Assembly: GCF_023243075.1 (NCBI RefSeq)
Contig: NZ_JALKFZ020000125.1
Span: forward strand, 88,391 to 152,390
From: Frankia sp. AiPa1
GTDB taxonomy: Bacteria > Actinomycetota > Actinomycetes > Frankiales > Frankiaceae
Length of the DNA: 64,000 nt
Direction: 5' to 3'
Under the pieces are notes generated by a model. It saw nothing but the letters and a program-made list of their open reading frames with translations. It had not been told where the DNA came from and ran no database searches. Position 1 is the first letter of the stretch. The number at the start of each line of letters is the position of its first letter. Below, piece after piece: positions 18,402 to 27,369 of this stretch. The position numbers were made by a program, and so were the translations under genes.

Positions 18402-18533
18402 GTGGTCTCCCCGAGCTTCTCGGCGCTGTTGCCGAAATCGACCGTATGGCTGGCCATCGCGGACGATCCATGTCGAGGCGTCCCGTTCTCATGCCCGATC
18501 GTTCGGTTTCTGGACGCGAAGTAGGCTTCGGCC

Positions 18534-19448
18534 ATGGACGTGCTGAGCGACGCGGTCACGATGATGCGCAGCGGCCGTCCGCATTCGAACATCAGCCGGC
18601 TGCCGGCGCGCTGGGGTATGCGTTTCCCTCCGGCCGAGGGCGCGGGGTTCCACATCGTGCTTGTCGGCACCTGCTGGCTGTTGCGAGCGGGCAGCGAACC
18701 AGTCCGGCTCTCCGCTGGCGACATCGTGCTGCTGCCTCGCGAATCAGGGCATGCCCTTGCCGATGATCCCGACAGCCCGCTCACTGATTTCCGGATCGGT
18801 CCACGCGCGCACGAGGACGAGCCGGGCACCAGCCGCATCGTCACCGAGCTGCTCTGTGGCGCCTACGTACTCGACCGGTCCCGCCCGCACCCACTGCTGG
18901 CGGAGCTGCCCGACGTCATTCACCTGCCCGCTCGGGTCGGGCACCACCCACGGCTGCGGGCCGCGATAGACCTGCTCGGCGCCGAACTCACCGCGCCGGG
19001 TGCGGGTGCGACCGCGAGCGTGTCCGCGCTGCTGGACCTTCTGCTGCTCTACATGCTGCGCACCTGGTTCGACGATCAGTCGACCGGCTCGTCGACCGGC
19101 TGGCCCGCGGCGCTCGCGGACCCCGCGATCAGCACGGCGTTACACGTGATGCACGCCCAGCCGGAAGAGCCGTGGACCGTGCGTGAGCTCGGCGCGCGGG
19201 CCGGACTGTCCCGAACGGTGTTCGCGCAGCGGTTCACCACACTCGTCGGCAGGCCGCCGATGGCGTACCTGACCTGGTGGCGGATGACCGTGGCCGCGAG
19301 GCTGCTACGGGAGACCGACACCCCTCTGTCCAGCGTGGCCAGACGCTGCGGCTACTCGTCGGAGTTTGCCTTCGCCAAGACCTTCAAACGCGAGTTCGGC
19401 GTCGCGCCGGGTCACTTCCGGCGGCAACCGGAGGACACCGGCAGTTGA
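18534..19448 (+). CDS. AraC-family transcriptional regulator with cupin domain
   Basis: 304 residues. An N-terminal cupin (Cupin_6/AraC_binding_2 type) includes FHIVLVGTCWLL and LSAGDIVLLPRESGH. C-terminally, two helix-turn-helix units span about residues 205-295 (WTVRELGARAGLSRTVFAQR, SSVARRCGYSSEFAFAKTFK, REFGVAPGHFRR). It is a full-length member of the group that usually activates adjacent oxidoreductase genes. It faces away from the saccharopine-dehydrogenase-like gene, its probable target. Confidence 0.9.
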   Translation: MDVLSDAVTMMRSGRPHSNISRLPARWGMRFPPAEGAGFHIVLVGTCWLLRAGSEPVRLSAGDIVLLPRESGHALADDPDSPLTDFRIGPRAHEDEPGTSRIVTELLCGAYVLDRSRPHPLLAELPDVIHLPARVGHHPRLRAAIDLLGAELTAPGAGATASVSALLDLLLLYMLRTWFDDQSTGSSTGWPAALADPAISTALHVMHAQPEEPWTVRELGARAGLSRTVFAQRFTTLVGRPPMAYLTWWRMTVAARLLRETDTPLSSVARRCGYSSEFAFAKTFKREFGVAPGHFRRQPEDTGS

Positions 19449-19618
19449 CAGGAGCGGGCTGCCGAAGCCGACCGCGTCGCGGCAGCGGGCGCAAGCGCGC
19501 CGTCCCGACCCGGCGCGGGCACCGGCATCAGCAGGACCGATCTGAAGGTACGCGGCGGGTTGCCCGGGACGGTCCCGCGGCCGAGCCGAATCAGTCGCTA
19601 CAGGATCGCGAGGACGTG

Positions 19619-20104
19619 TCAGATCGGCTCGACGACAATGTCCGCGCGGTCGAGTGTGGCGGTGTAGGCGGCTATGTCGTCTGGGTCGCTGGTGAGGATC
19701 TGGGCCGGACCGTGAAGAGCGGCCGCTATGACGACCAGGGCGTCGATGACGTCCGGCCGCTTCTTCGTCGGAAGCCTGGCCTCGGCGAGCATGACCCCTG
19801 CCCGTTTATACGAGTCGAGGGTGAAGGTTTTCGCGCAGGCGACGCAGCCGGCGGGAACGCTCGCCGCGCCGCGTATGGGTGGCGCGCTCTCCCGAGTCTG
19901 CGGCACGGTGCAGTCCTTCAGGTACTGGCTGAAGGCGTGTACCGCCTTCGGGTCCGGTCGCCACGCCTGGGCAAGAACCGGACCGATGACAACCGGCCGG
20001 TGCGGCGCCGCGCGTAGGCCATGGTGTAGCAGCCGCGCCGCCGAGCTGTCTCGCAGGAGCGCCACGAGCATCCCGGCGTCATAGACGACGGTACGGGCGA
20101 TCAT
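19619..20104 (-). CDS. PIN-domain toxin (VapC-like)
   Basis: 161 residues with the first acidic residue in VVYDAGMLVALL and the later acidic pair in KRPDVIDALVVIAAA and ILTSDPDDIAAY, matching PIN RNases. An insertion near residues 70-95 (VPQTRESAPPIRG) makes it longer than most VapC proteins. The start codon overlaps the stop of the antitoxin gene upstream (ATGA), indicating coupling. RNase toxin activity is inferred. Confidence 0.8.
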   Translation of the reverse strand: MIARTVVYDAGMLVALLRDSSAARLLHHGLRAAPHRPVVIGPVLAQAWRPDPKAVHAFSQYLKDCTVPQTRESAPPIRGAASVPAGCVACAKTFTLDSYKRAGVMLAEARLPTKKRPDVIDALVVIAAALHGPAQILTSDPDDIAAYTATLDRADIVVEPI

Positions 20105-20484
20105 GCGACGCCCGCGGCGTCCGATCCAAGCGCACTGGCCAGGACCCGGTGGACGAGGGCCTGCTCGTCCGCGGTCAGGGCGTCGAACGAAGGCAGGTCC
20201 GCCTCGGGGACGTCGCCAGTCTGCTCAAAGGCTGCCTGGTTGCGTGCATCCAGTGCCGCGAAGGTCGCCGTGGCGGCATCGTCACGCGCCATCTGCGCGA
20301 CGGCCGCCGCGATCATGTAGGCGGACACATCCATACCGGCCGCCTCGGCGTGCATCCTGATAGCGGTCTGGACGTCCGAGGCCGTCGAGATCGTGAACCG
20401 AATGTTCGCTATGCCATCATCGTAACACAGCGTATTACGCTGTCGCGGCCGGGTCGCGTTCACCCAGTCCGGGCTGCCAGGCAT
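20101..20484 (-). CDS. Antitoxin partner of the PIN toxin, start uncertain
   Basis: The conserved-looking part is ANIRFTISTASDVQTAIRMH followed by helices to ALGSDAAGVA, a RHH-like antitoxin of about 100 residues. The natural start would be the codon before ANIRF, but that is ATA (20410-20412). The nearest in-frame ATG/GTG are at 20482-20484 and 20461-20463 and would translate through an AT-rich palindrome (GTAATACGCTGTGTTAC, about 20420-20440) that looks like the operator. Either a rare start or a lengthened N-terminus is used. It is coupled to the toxin gene. Confidence 0.7.
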   Translation of the reverse strand: MPGSPDWVNATRPRQRNTLCYDDGIANIRFTISTASDVQTAIRMHAEAAGMDVSAYMIAAAVAQMARDDAATATFAALDARNQAAFEQTGDVPEADLPSFDALTADEQALVHRVLASALGSDAAGVA

Positions 20485-20716
20485 CCGCGTGGATCGGCGA
20501 GGTGATCGTGCTGCTGGCCGACGTCTGCCAGGGAGCGTTCCAGCCTTGCGTGGACGACGACCGGCAACGTCGCACTCCCACGGCCTTGATCATATTGAAC
20601 GATCGGACCGCGACTGATTCCGGTCAGGGACGAGGGAGTCGATCGCAGGCGGAGGGACAAGCACCTGTGGCAGCGGATTCGAGCATGTCGGCCAACTCAC
20701 GCCGCTCACCCGGTCG

Positions 20717-21664
20717 TCAGCCCACGCGCACGATGGCCTTGCCCAGGATCTCGCCACCGGCCAGCTTCGCGACCCCGGCCCCGAGATCCGCGAGATCATA
20801 TTCGGCGGTGATGTCCAGCCGTACCCGGCCGCCAGCCAGCAGTTCGAGGGCGCGGCGGGCACTGTTGGCCAACCGCTCGGGATGGGTCTGGCCGAGCAAG
20901 CTGCTGTTGTACGTGATCAGGGACTTGCCTTCGGCCAGGAGATCGTTGGTCGAGACCAGCGTCGGCTCATAGCTGCTGATGTTGCCGTAGACCACGAGTC
21001 TGCCGTGCGGCGCGAGATGACTCAGGTTCGTCTCGCGGGTGCGGCCGCCGACCGGGTCGAGGATCACATCGAAGTGTCCGTCCGCAAGCGTCGTGGGGAA
21101 CTCCGCGCGGCTATGGATCTGGTCGTAGCCGAGGCGGGCGGCGTACGCCGCGCGGTCGGCACTGCCCACGACGCCGACGACGCGGCCGGCTCCCGCCAGC
21201 CTCGCGAACTGCACGGCCAGGCTGCCGACCCCGCCGGCGGCGGCATGGATCAGGACGTCGTCCCCGGACCGCACCCGACCGACCGTGTTGATCAGGTCAT
21301 AGGCCGTCGGCGCGGCCCAGCCGAGACCTGCGGCAGTGCGGAGCGAGAGGTCTCCAATGCTCAGTGCGAGAGCGGCCGGCGCGACGACCACCTCGGCGTA
21401 GGCGCCGGCGGTCGTCAGCGCGATGACCGGTTCACCGACCCGGAACGTCTCGACACCCTCCCCGACTGCCTCGACATGACCCGAAACCTCGAAGCCGGGG
21501 ACGAGCGGCCGCGCCGAGGGGAAGTGACCGTCCCGCAGCAGCACATCCCCCCATTGGATGCCCGCGTAGGCGACCCTGATCGCGACCTCGCCGGGACCGG
21601 GAGTGGGCTCGTCGACCTCCGCGAGCCGATAGCGATCGTCGACGTCCAGCACGACTGCCTTCAC
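20717..21664 (-). CDS. Zinc-independent quinone oxidoreductase (MDR family)
   Basis: 315 residues. A GroES-like N-terminal domain (EVAIRVAYAGIQWGDVLLRD, VPGFEVSGHVEAVGEGV) and a Rossmann domain with AAAGGVGSLAVQFARLAGA (GGVGxxA motif) identify an NADPH:quinone-reductase-like MDR enzyme. The zinc-ligand cysteines of alcohol dehydrogenases are missing, which fits the quinone reductase branch. It is divergent from a MarR gene across a 101-bp interval with two palindromes, so quinone or electrophile-triggered derepression is likely. Confidence 0.9.
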   Translation of the reverse strand: MKAVVLDVDDRYRLAEVDEPTPGPGEVAIRVAYAGIQWGDVLLRDGHFPSARPLVPGFEVSGHVEAVGEGVETFRVGEPVIALTTAGAYAEVVVAPAALALSIGDLSLRTAAGLGWAAPTAYDLINTVGRVRSGDDVLIHAAAGGVGSLAVQFARLAGAGRVVGVVGSADRAAYAARLGYDQIHSRAEFPTTLADGHFDVILDPVGGRTRETNLSHLAPHGRLVVYGNISSYEPTLVSTNDLLAEGKSLITYNSSLLGQTHPERLANSARRALELLAGGRVRLDITAEYDLADLGAGVAKLAGGEILGKAIVRVG

Positions 21665-21713
21665 GTACCATACCCCTTAGTTGACCCAGTTACCTGACAC
21701 TCGCAGGCTAGCC

Positions 21714-21746
21714 TGACTCAGGATGCTGAGTCAACACAGATATCTG
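21714..21746. promoter_or_regulatory. Tandem palindromic operators, MarR type
   Basis: TGACTCAG-GATG-CTGAGTCA (21714-21733) is a perfect 8+4+8 inverted repeat, and CAGATATCTG (21737-21746) a perfect 10-bp palindrome. Both sit just before the MarR start and behind the divergent oxidoreductase promoter. They are likely binding sites for the neighbouring MarR protein. Confidence 0.6.
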
Positions 21747-21765
21747 ATATAGATGGGGGCATGCG

Positions 21766-22218
21766 GTGGATATTCCAGCCGAGGAGTACCTCTGTGCCCG
21801 GATCCGGCAGGCCGAGCGGGCGCTGATGGCACACCACGAGGCGGTCCTGCGCGGTTACGGCCTGACAATGACCCAGTACGCGGTGCTGCTGACCCTGTCG
21901 CGGTCGGATGGCCTGTCCGGCGCCCAGCTCGCCCGTGCCTGCGGCGTCACGCAGCAGACCATGGCCAGCGTGCTGACCAACATGGAGGCGAAGGACCTTG
22001 TCCACCGCGAGGCGTCCCCGGTGCACGCCAAGGTGCAGATCACGACACTGACGGACGCGGGCGAAACCCAACTGGAGCGCGCCTACCAGGAGGTCATCGT
22101 CCTGGAACGCGCCCTCACGGCGTCGTTCTCACCCGCTGAGCACGCTTCGTTCTGCGCTCTGTTGGAGCGGGCCACCAGCGTCCTTGTCGACCAGACGCCC
22201 GCGGTCAGATCCCGTTGA
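21766..22218 (+). CDS. MarR-family transcriptional regulator
   Basis: 150 residues, GTG start. The winged-helix core reads LTMTQYAVLLTLSRSDGLSG, ARACGVTQQTMASVLTNME, and the wing AKVQITTLTDAGE. The length is standard for MarR dimers. Divergent from a quinone oxidoreductase with strong palindromes between them, so it probably represses both. There is no Cys suited for redox sensing in the N-terminal helix, so a small-molecule ligand is more likely. Confidence 0.9.
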   Translation: MDIPAEEYLCARIRQAERALMAHHEAVLRGYGLTMTQYAVLLTLSRSDGLSGAQLARACGVTQQTMASVLTNMEAKDLVHREASPVHAKVQITTLTDAGETQLERAYQEVIVLERALTASFSPAEHASFCALLERATSVLVDQTPAVRSR

Positions 22219-22243
22219 ACCCAGCGCCACCCTTCCTTTCCGG

Positions 22244-24589
22244 TTACTCGTTGCGCGCGGTTTCAGGGCCGGTGCTGCGCGCGAGCAGCGGCATGGTCGA
22301 GGCGACAACAGCGAGGGACGCGACGAGTCCGGCGAGGACGAGCAGGTAGTACCCGACCCCGGGCAGGTGGAGTGTCTCGGACAGCTGTCCACGCAGGAAC
22401 AGCTGTGCGGCGAGCAGGCCGATGCCCGCCGCGACGGCAGCGGCGACGACCAGCGGGACAGCCGCTTCGAGGGCGATGACCCGCCGCAGTACCGCTAGTG
22501 GCACTCCGGTGAGGCGGAGCAGGCTGAATGGCCGCCGGCGATCGGCGAGGCCACCGACGATGCTGACGGCCAGGCCGCAGCCGGCGACGGGCAGCCCGGC
22601 GAAGATCACGACGTTCGCCAGCCTGCGGTAGCTGTCGAGCTGCTGCGCGTTGCGTGCGTCGAACTCGGTGAGGGTCTGCGGGGCAAACGGTCTCGGGTAG
22701 GCCAGGTCGAGGACGGTTCGGACCCGCTCGACCGCCGCGCTCGAGCCGTCCGTCGCGACGACGATCGAGTCGAGCGGAAGCCGCCCGAGCTCCGCGCCGG
22801 ATACGGCGACCGTCGGCCAGCGGGTGTCGGACATGGGCGATGCCCCATGGACGAGCCCGCCACCGAAGACGGTATTGATCATCGCGAAACCGGCGCCGGC
22901 CGAGCAGCGGCCAAGGACCGGGACGCGGGCAAGCTCCGCGCAGGAGACGATGCCTGGCGGTGGGTACAAGCTCGGATCGAAAACCGGCGCGCGGCGGATC
23001 AGCGTCACCCCGGCAACACCTGGGATCGAGGTCAGCGCCCGCCAGGTCGCGGTGGGGACCGATGTAGCCGAGCTCGTTGGCCCCGACGGACCGTTGTCGA
23101 ACTCGCGGACGATGGTGGAGCGACGAGCCGCGACAGCGCCGGCCCTGCCGCCGTTGTAAGCCGCGATCGTCGTGACCACCCCGATGGCGCACGTGCTGAC
23201 GAACAGGGCGAGGACCAGCCCACTGATGGCGCGGAACCCTGCGTGCGGGTTGTCGGCGAGACGGCGGGCGGCGATGAGGGTCGCGGGCCGCCGGGCCCGT
23301 CCGGCCATCAGGCGGGCGCAGAGCATGGTCAGCCAAGGCCCGGCGGCGACCAACCCGACCATGGTCAGCAGGATGCCGGTCAGGAAGGCGGCGGCCTGCA
23401 GGTTCGTGCTGGTATCGGAGTTCGCGCCGATGTCGGCGACGTACCCGCAGTAGCCGAGTTCACCGAGACCGGCCGCCAACGGGATCACCCGCCAGGCACG
23501 GGGCGGTCGCGGGGTGACGCGCCTGGCGACGCCCAGCGGGGAGATGCTCACCCGACGCAGGGCCACACGAGCCGCCACGGCGGCCGCAGCCGGAATGCCG
23601 ACGGCGACGAGCAACACGTCCGGAATGCTCAGCGCCAGGTCTTCGGTAAAGAACAGCTGGCCAGTTAACGGTATCCGGGCCAAGGGCGGACGCGCCGCAT
23701 AGAACAGGCCGAAGCCGCCGGCGACGCCGGCGAACGCCGCCATGCTCGATTCAACGGCTGAGATCACCGAAATCTGCCGCGGCGTCGCACCGATCAGCCG
23801 CATCGCGGCGAAACGTTGTTCCCGGCGCGCGGCGGACAACCGCGTCGCGCCGGCAATGAAGATAAGAATAGGGAACAGCAACGCGGCGATCACCACGGAG
23901 AGAATGAGCGTCATGCCATTGGAATTGATGCCGATGCCGAGCGCGCAGGTGCCTGTGCAGTCCGCGGGTGTGGTGGTGCTGATGGCGGTGACCTGCCCGA
24001 CATCATCCTGCTGGGAAAGATCGGCGGCGCTGTGGCCGACAATGACGATCAGTGAGTTCGGCGCGGGCAGCGCGGCCGAGCCGATCAGGCCGACCAGACT
24101 GCCGGGAAATCGGTCACCGAGCTGTGCGGCCGGCGTGCCGCGCAGCAGCGTCGCCAGAGCAGGTGAGGCGTAGAACTGCCCCGGTCCCGGCAGCCGCGCG
24201 ATGCCCGGCGGCGCCGGGGAGCGGGGGCCGGTGGCTGCTACGTCGACCCGCCCGATCTCCCGGCCCTGGAAGTAGTCGGCGCGCAGTCGCCACCACAGGG
24301 GATCGCTCGTGCCTGCGAGGCTCGCGGCCGATGACGCTGACGGCGGCGAGGACGACGGGAACGACGGGGCGGACCGGCCGGAGGCCATGAACGCGGTGGG
24401 CGCGTTCGACCCGGAGAAGGCGGTCTCCAGCCAGGCATACCGGGAGTTCTGCGTGTCGACCGCGTTGAGGCTGGCCATGGTGGTCAACAGCAGGGCCGCC
24501 CCGACCGCCACCCCGACCGCGATGAGGGCGAGCCGGCTGACGGCCTCCCGGCCGCCGGCCACCGCGAGTCGCAGGCCCAGCCGAATCAT
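22244..24589 (-). CDS. FtsX-like ABC transporter permease
   Basis: 781 residues. It opens with a cytoplasmic start and one membrane helix (LALIAVGVAVGAALLLTTMA), then an extracytoplasmic region of about 180 residues and a first FtsX core of three helices (MTLILSVVIAALLFPILIFI, and following). A second extracytoplasmic part and a C-terminal helix triplet (VVIFAGLPVAGCGLAVSIVG) follow. This ten-helix layout with two FtsX domains is typical of Gram-positive MacB/peptide-export permeases. It is the membrane partner of the upstream ATPase; the ATPase stop overlaps its ATG. Confidence 0.9.
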   Translation of the reverse strand: MIRLGLRLAVAGGREAVSRLALIAVGVAVGAALLLTTMASLNAVDTQNSRYAWLETAFSGSNAPTAFMASGRSAPSFPSSSPPSASSAASLAGTSDPLWWRLRADYFQGREIGRVDVAATGPRSPAPPGIARLPGPGQFYASPALATLLRGTPAAQLGDRFPGSLVGLIGSAALPAPNSLIVIVGHSAADLSQQDDVGQVTAISTTTPADCTGTCALGIGINSNGMTLILSVVIAALLFPILIFIAGATRLSAARREQRFAAMRLIGATPRQISVISAVESSMAAFAGVAGGFGLFYAARPPLARIPLTGQLFFTEDLALSIPDVLLVAVGIPAAAAVAARVALRRVSISPLGVARRVTPRPPRAWRVIPLAAGLGELGYCGYVADIGANSDTSTNLQAAAFLTGILLTMVGLVAAGPWLTMLCARLMAGRARRPATLIAARRLADNPHAGFRAISGLVLALFVSTCAIGVVTTIAAYNGGRAGAVAARRSTIVREFDNGPSGPTSSATSVPTATWRALTSIPGVAGVTLIRRAPVFDPSLYPPPGIVSCAELARVPVLGRCSAGAGFAMINTVFGGGLVHGASPMSDTRWPTVAVSGAELGRLPLDSIVVATDGSSAAVERVRTVLDLAYPRPFAPQTLTEFDARNAQQLDSYRRLANVVIFAGLPVAGCGLAVSIVGGLADRRRPFSLLRLTGVPLAVLRRVIALEAAVPLVVAAAVAAGIGLLAAQLFLRGQLSETLHLPGVGYYLLVLAGLVASLAVVASTMPLLARSTGPETARNE

Positions 24590-25305
24590 GGGATCAACTC
24601 GCCGGATGTGACCTTGCCGTCCCGCACCATGATCTCCCGATCAGCGTAGGCGGCGACCCGAGGGTCGTGGGTGACCAGAACGACGCTCGTATTTTGCTCA
24701 CGAGCCGCGACGACCAGCAGATCCATCACCCGCTCGCCAGTGAGCGAGTCCAGTGACCCGGTCGGCTCGTCCGCGAACAGCACTTCCGGATCGGTGACCA
24801 GACCCCGGGCCAACGCGACCCGCTGGGCCTGCCCGCCGGACAACTCACCGCAGCGCCGGCGTTCCAGCCCCGCCAGGTCAAGCCGTTCCAGCCAGCCGCG
24901 GGCTCGGCTCACGGCATCAGCCCGGCGAGTGCCCTTCAGTAGCAGGGGCAGCGCGATGTTCTCCTCGACGCTGAGCTCCGGCACGAGCTGGCCGAACTGG
25001 AAGACGAAGCCGAACCGGTCGCGCCGCATCCCCGTGCGGACGTTCTCCCCCAGGTAGTCGATTCGCCGACCGGCGAAGCGGATCTCTCCAGTATCCGGAA
25101 GGAGGATGCCGGCCAGGCAGTGCAGCAACGTCGACTTGCCGGACCCGCTCGGCCCCATCACCGCGAGGATCTCGCCGGTGGCCACCGACATGCTCGCCCC
25201 TCTCAGCGCCGGTGTCTGCCCGAACGACAGCGAGACCTCGCGCGCCTCCAGCACGCGCGCTGCGGCTGGCTGGTCCGACCCGGCGCTACTCGACGAGGTG
25301 CTCAC
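24586..25305 (-). CDS. ABC transporter ATP-binding protein (LolD/MacB type)
   Basis: 239 residues, Walker A GPSGSGKSTLL, Q loop FVFQFGQLVPELS, signature ELSGGQAQRVALARGL, Walker B EVLFADEPTGSLDS and switch His in VLVTHDPRVAAYA. The LVPELSVEENIALPLLL block is characteristic of ATPases that drive FtsX/MacB permeases. Start and stop overlap the neighbouring PadR and permease genes by four bases each, so the three form one coupled operon. Confidence 0.95.
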   Translation of the reverse strand: MSTSSSSAGSDQPAAARVLEAREVSLSFGQTPALRGASMSVATGEILAVMGPSGSGKSTLLHCLAGILLPDTGEIRFAGRRIDYLGENVRTGMRRDRFGFVFQFGQLVPELSVEENIALPLLLKGTRRADAVSRARGWLERLDLAGLERRRCGELSGGQAQRVALARGLVTDPEVLFADEPTGSLDSLTGERVMDLLVVAAREQNTSVVLVTHDPRVAAYADREIMVRDGKVTSGELIP

Positions 25306-25826
25306 GGCGTGACGACCTTCGCCAGCGCGCCCAGCCGAGCCGAGGTCAGTTCGATCCAGCGAAGATCGGCTTCCAGATGGAACATGCCGTGGTCGGCGAG
25401 CAGCGCGTCGACCAGGGTCCCGGTGCGCTTGAGCTCGGCTAGTTCCCGCATTCGGCGCATGTGGGCGGCCCGCTGCGCATCGAGGTACGCCTCGGCCGAG
25501 CGCCCCGACATCAGGGCGAGCACCACCTTGACGAACAGGACCGTCTGTAGATGGGGCTCGGCGTCGACCGGCGTCGCGAGCCAGGTTTCGATGTCGCTGA
25601 CGCCCTGCTCGGTGATGACGTAGCGCTTGCGGTCCGGCCCGGCGCCGGGCTCGGCCTCAGCGGCTATCACCCTCCCGTCCCGGGCGAGGCGCGCCAAGGT
25701 CGCGTACACCTGGCCGAATGGCAGCGGCTTCCCTCGGCCGAAGAACGTGTCGTAGTCGCGTTTGAGGTCATACCCGTGGCTCGGCTCTCGTTCCAGCAGC
25801 CCCAGCAGGGCCAGCGAAACACTCAT
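25302..25826 (-). CDS. PadR-family transcriptional regulator
   Basis: 174 residues. The PadR winged helix is at the N-terminus (MSVSLALLGLLEREPSHGYD, KPLPFGQVYATLARLARDG, KRYVITEQG), followed by a helical C-terminal Vir-type dimerisation domain. It is the first gene of the PadR-ATPase-FtsX operon and is preceded by a perfect palindrome. PadR repressors of ABC exporters usually respond to the exported compound; that is inferred here. Confidence 0.9.
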   Translation of the reverse strand: MSVSLALLGLLEREPSHGYDLKRDYDTFFGRGKPLPFGQVYATLARLARDGRVIAAEAEPGAGPDRKRYVITEQGVSDIETWLATPVDAEPHLQTVLFVKVVLALMSGRSAEAYLDAQRAAHMRRMRELAELKRTGTLVDALLADHGMFHLEADLRWIELTSARLGALAKVVTP

Positions 25827-25835
25827 GGCGCGAAC

Positions 25836-25852
25836 TATACACTAAGCGTATA
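25836..25852 (-). promoter_or_regulatory. Candidate PadR operator
   Basis: TATAC-ACTAAGC-GTATA is a perfect 5+7+5 inverted repeat ten bases upstream of the PadR start. Its ATAC/GTAT core is of the type bound by PadR repressors, and it overlaps a likely -10 region. Confidence 0.6.
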
Positions 25853-25920
25853 CGCGAAGGTAATAGGCCGCCGAGCTCGGACACTCGATGATCGTCGATC
25901 ATTGGTAGCGCACGCGCTAG

Positions 25921-26184
25921 TGCGCCGACCGCGATCGTTCCCGGGCCGCGGGTGCGTGGTCCACGATCGTCGCCGCAGTTACTCCAAGTGGCCGACCTTA
26001 TGTCTGATTTGTCGGTCGGTTGTGGGGGTGGAAGGGCTGCCGTGGTCCGAGTTACCGGTTTCGTGTCCGGTTTGCCCTACCAGAACGACCCATCGGCGGC
26101 CCGCGATGCGATCAATGGGGTCGAGGGTGAGCACGTGCGGTGACGCCGGTCGTTTCACCACCGCCAACGTTCGTGGACGGCGCA
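25921..26184. mobile_element. 264-bp MITE-like element with CTAG target duplication
   Basis: The ends are inverted repeats. The left end TGCGCCGACCGCGATCGTT (25921-25939) and the reverse complement of the right end TGCGCCGTCCACGAACGTT (26166-26184) match at 16 of 19 positions. CTAG directly flanks both sides (25917-25920 and 26185-26188), like a 4-bp target duplication as made by IS5-group transposases. The interior encodes no transposase. It lies in the gene-free interval 25853-26565, together with a TetR remnant. Confidence 0.6.
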
Positions 26185-26244
26185 CTAGTGGCGGCCCGAG
26201 TCGTCGACATCGGTCGCCACCCACGGGCGCGGACGATGGACCTG

Positions 26245-26422
26245 CTGTGGCCTCCAGGTCGCTGAAGCCGTGCAAAGTGCTGTGCAGCAACCGGACCGCG
26301 TCGGTGGCGGCGAACGCGACCAGTGCGTCGGCCCATTCGGCGAGCGCGAGCAGCGCCACCCGCTCCCGCAGGTCGACGAGGCCCCGGACGTGGGTGTACA
26401 GGCTCGCGTCGCGGACACCACA
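26245..26422 (-). pseudogene. Internally deleted TetR remnant, paralog of the 1335-1904 gene
   Basis: One minus-strand frame reads VRDASLYTHVRGLVDLRERV, ALLALAEWADALVAFAATDA and VRLLHSTLHGFSDLEA. Both flanks match the TetR protein at 1335-1904 closely (VRDASLYTHIRSLADLQERV, TDAVRLLRSTLHGFSDLEA), but about 66 central residues are deleted and both ends are missing. It is plainly non-functional. It starts about 55 bp from the MITE-like element. Confidence 0.75.
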
Positions 26423-26565
26423 GAGCTCGACCGACCACGGTCACCGCGGGCCTCCACTGTGGGCGGCGGGAACTTTCACCCCGTGAAACTGGAAGCTTCG
26501 TTGGCGCACGCCCTTGGCGGCATGCTGGCCCAGCAGTCCGGACCCACCTCCGAAAGGAGCCCGTC

Positions 26566-27216
26566 ATGCTCAGTCTCAGCGCCGACGAGGTGCTGTCCAC
26601 TACCAGGGCGGTACGCCATCGGCTGGACTTCTCTCGGCCGGTCCCCTGGCGGCTGATCGAGGAGTGCGCCGACCTCGCGGTGCAGGCCCCGACCGGCCGC
26701 AACCGACAGCGTTGGCACTTCGTCGTGGTCACCGATGCGAAGCGCCGAGCCGCCCTGGCGGACGTGTTCCGTCGCGCCGTCGCCGTCGTGGATCCCGGCG
26801 TGAGCCCACTGAGTCACCGCGATGTGCAGCGGATGACCATGGACGGCCGCTCAATGGCACGGATGGTGAGCGGCTTCCAACACCTGTACGACAATATTCA
26901 CCGCGTGCCCGCCATCGTGGTGCCGTGCGTCGAGGGCCGGACGGACGGCGCCTCCGCGCTCGCTCAGTCGATGGCGTGGGGATCCATCCTGCCGGCGGTG
27001 TGGAGCTTCATGCTCGCCGCGCGGGCCCGAGGGCTGGGAACCGTGTGGACCACCGCCCAGGGGCCGTTGGAACGGGAGATGGCGCAGGTCCTGGGAGTCC
27101 CGTACGACGAGGTGATGTTGGCCGCGTTCATCCCGCTCGCTTTCACCCTGGGCACAGATTTCCAGCCTGCGCCACGGGTTCCTCGCGATCAGGTGCTCCA
27201 TCGCGATCGCTGGTAG
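26566..27216 (+). CDS. Nitroreductase-family protein
   Basis: 216 residues with AAAGGAG before the ATG. TTRAVRHRLDFSRPVPW is the typical RRxxR-like N-terminal FMN-binding segment, QAPTGRNRQRWHF the second flavin contact (usual APSGxNxQPWxF), and ARARGLGTVWTT the conserved C-terminal region. It should be an FMN-dependent NAD(P)H oxidoreductase acting on nitro, quinone or enone compounds. No partner gene is close; the next gene is convergent. Confidence 0.9.
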   Translation: MLSLSADEVLSTTRAVRHRLDFSRPVPWRLIEECADLAVQAPTGRNRQRWHFVVVTDAKRRAALADVFRRAVAVVDPGVSPLSHRDVQRMTMDGRSMARMVSGFQHLYDNIHRVPAIVVPCVEGRTDGASALAQSMAWGSILPAVWSFMLAARARGLGTVWTTAQGPLEREMAQVLGVPYDEVMLAAFIPLAFTLGTDFQPAPRVPRDQVLHRDRW

Positions 27217-27369
27217 CGAGGGTGAAGTCCCACGCGAACACCGGCGCGGCCGGGCTGCTGCCGAGACTGTCCTGCACCGCACACCGGCGAAGCCCGTCGG
27301 GCGGTCGCGAGTGTGTGCACGCTCTCGATCGCGTGCTCGACGGATCCTGCTGCGTCATAAGCGGCGCGG

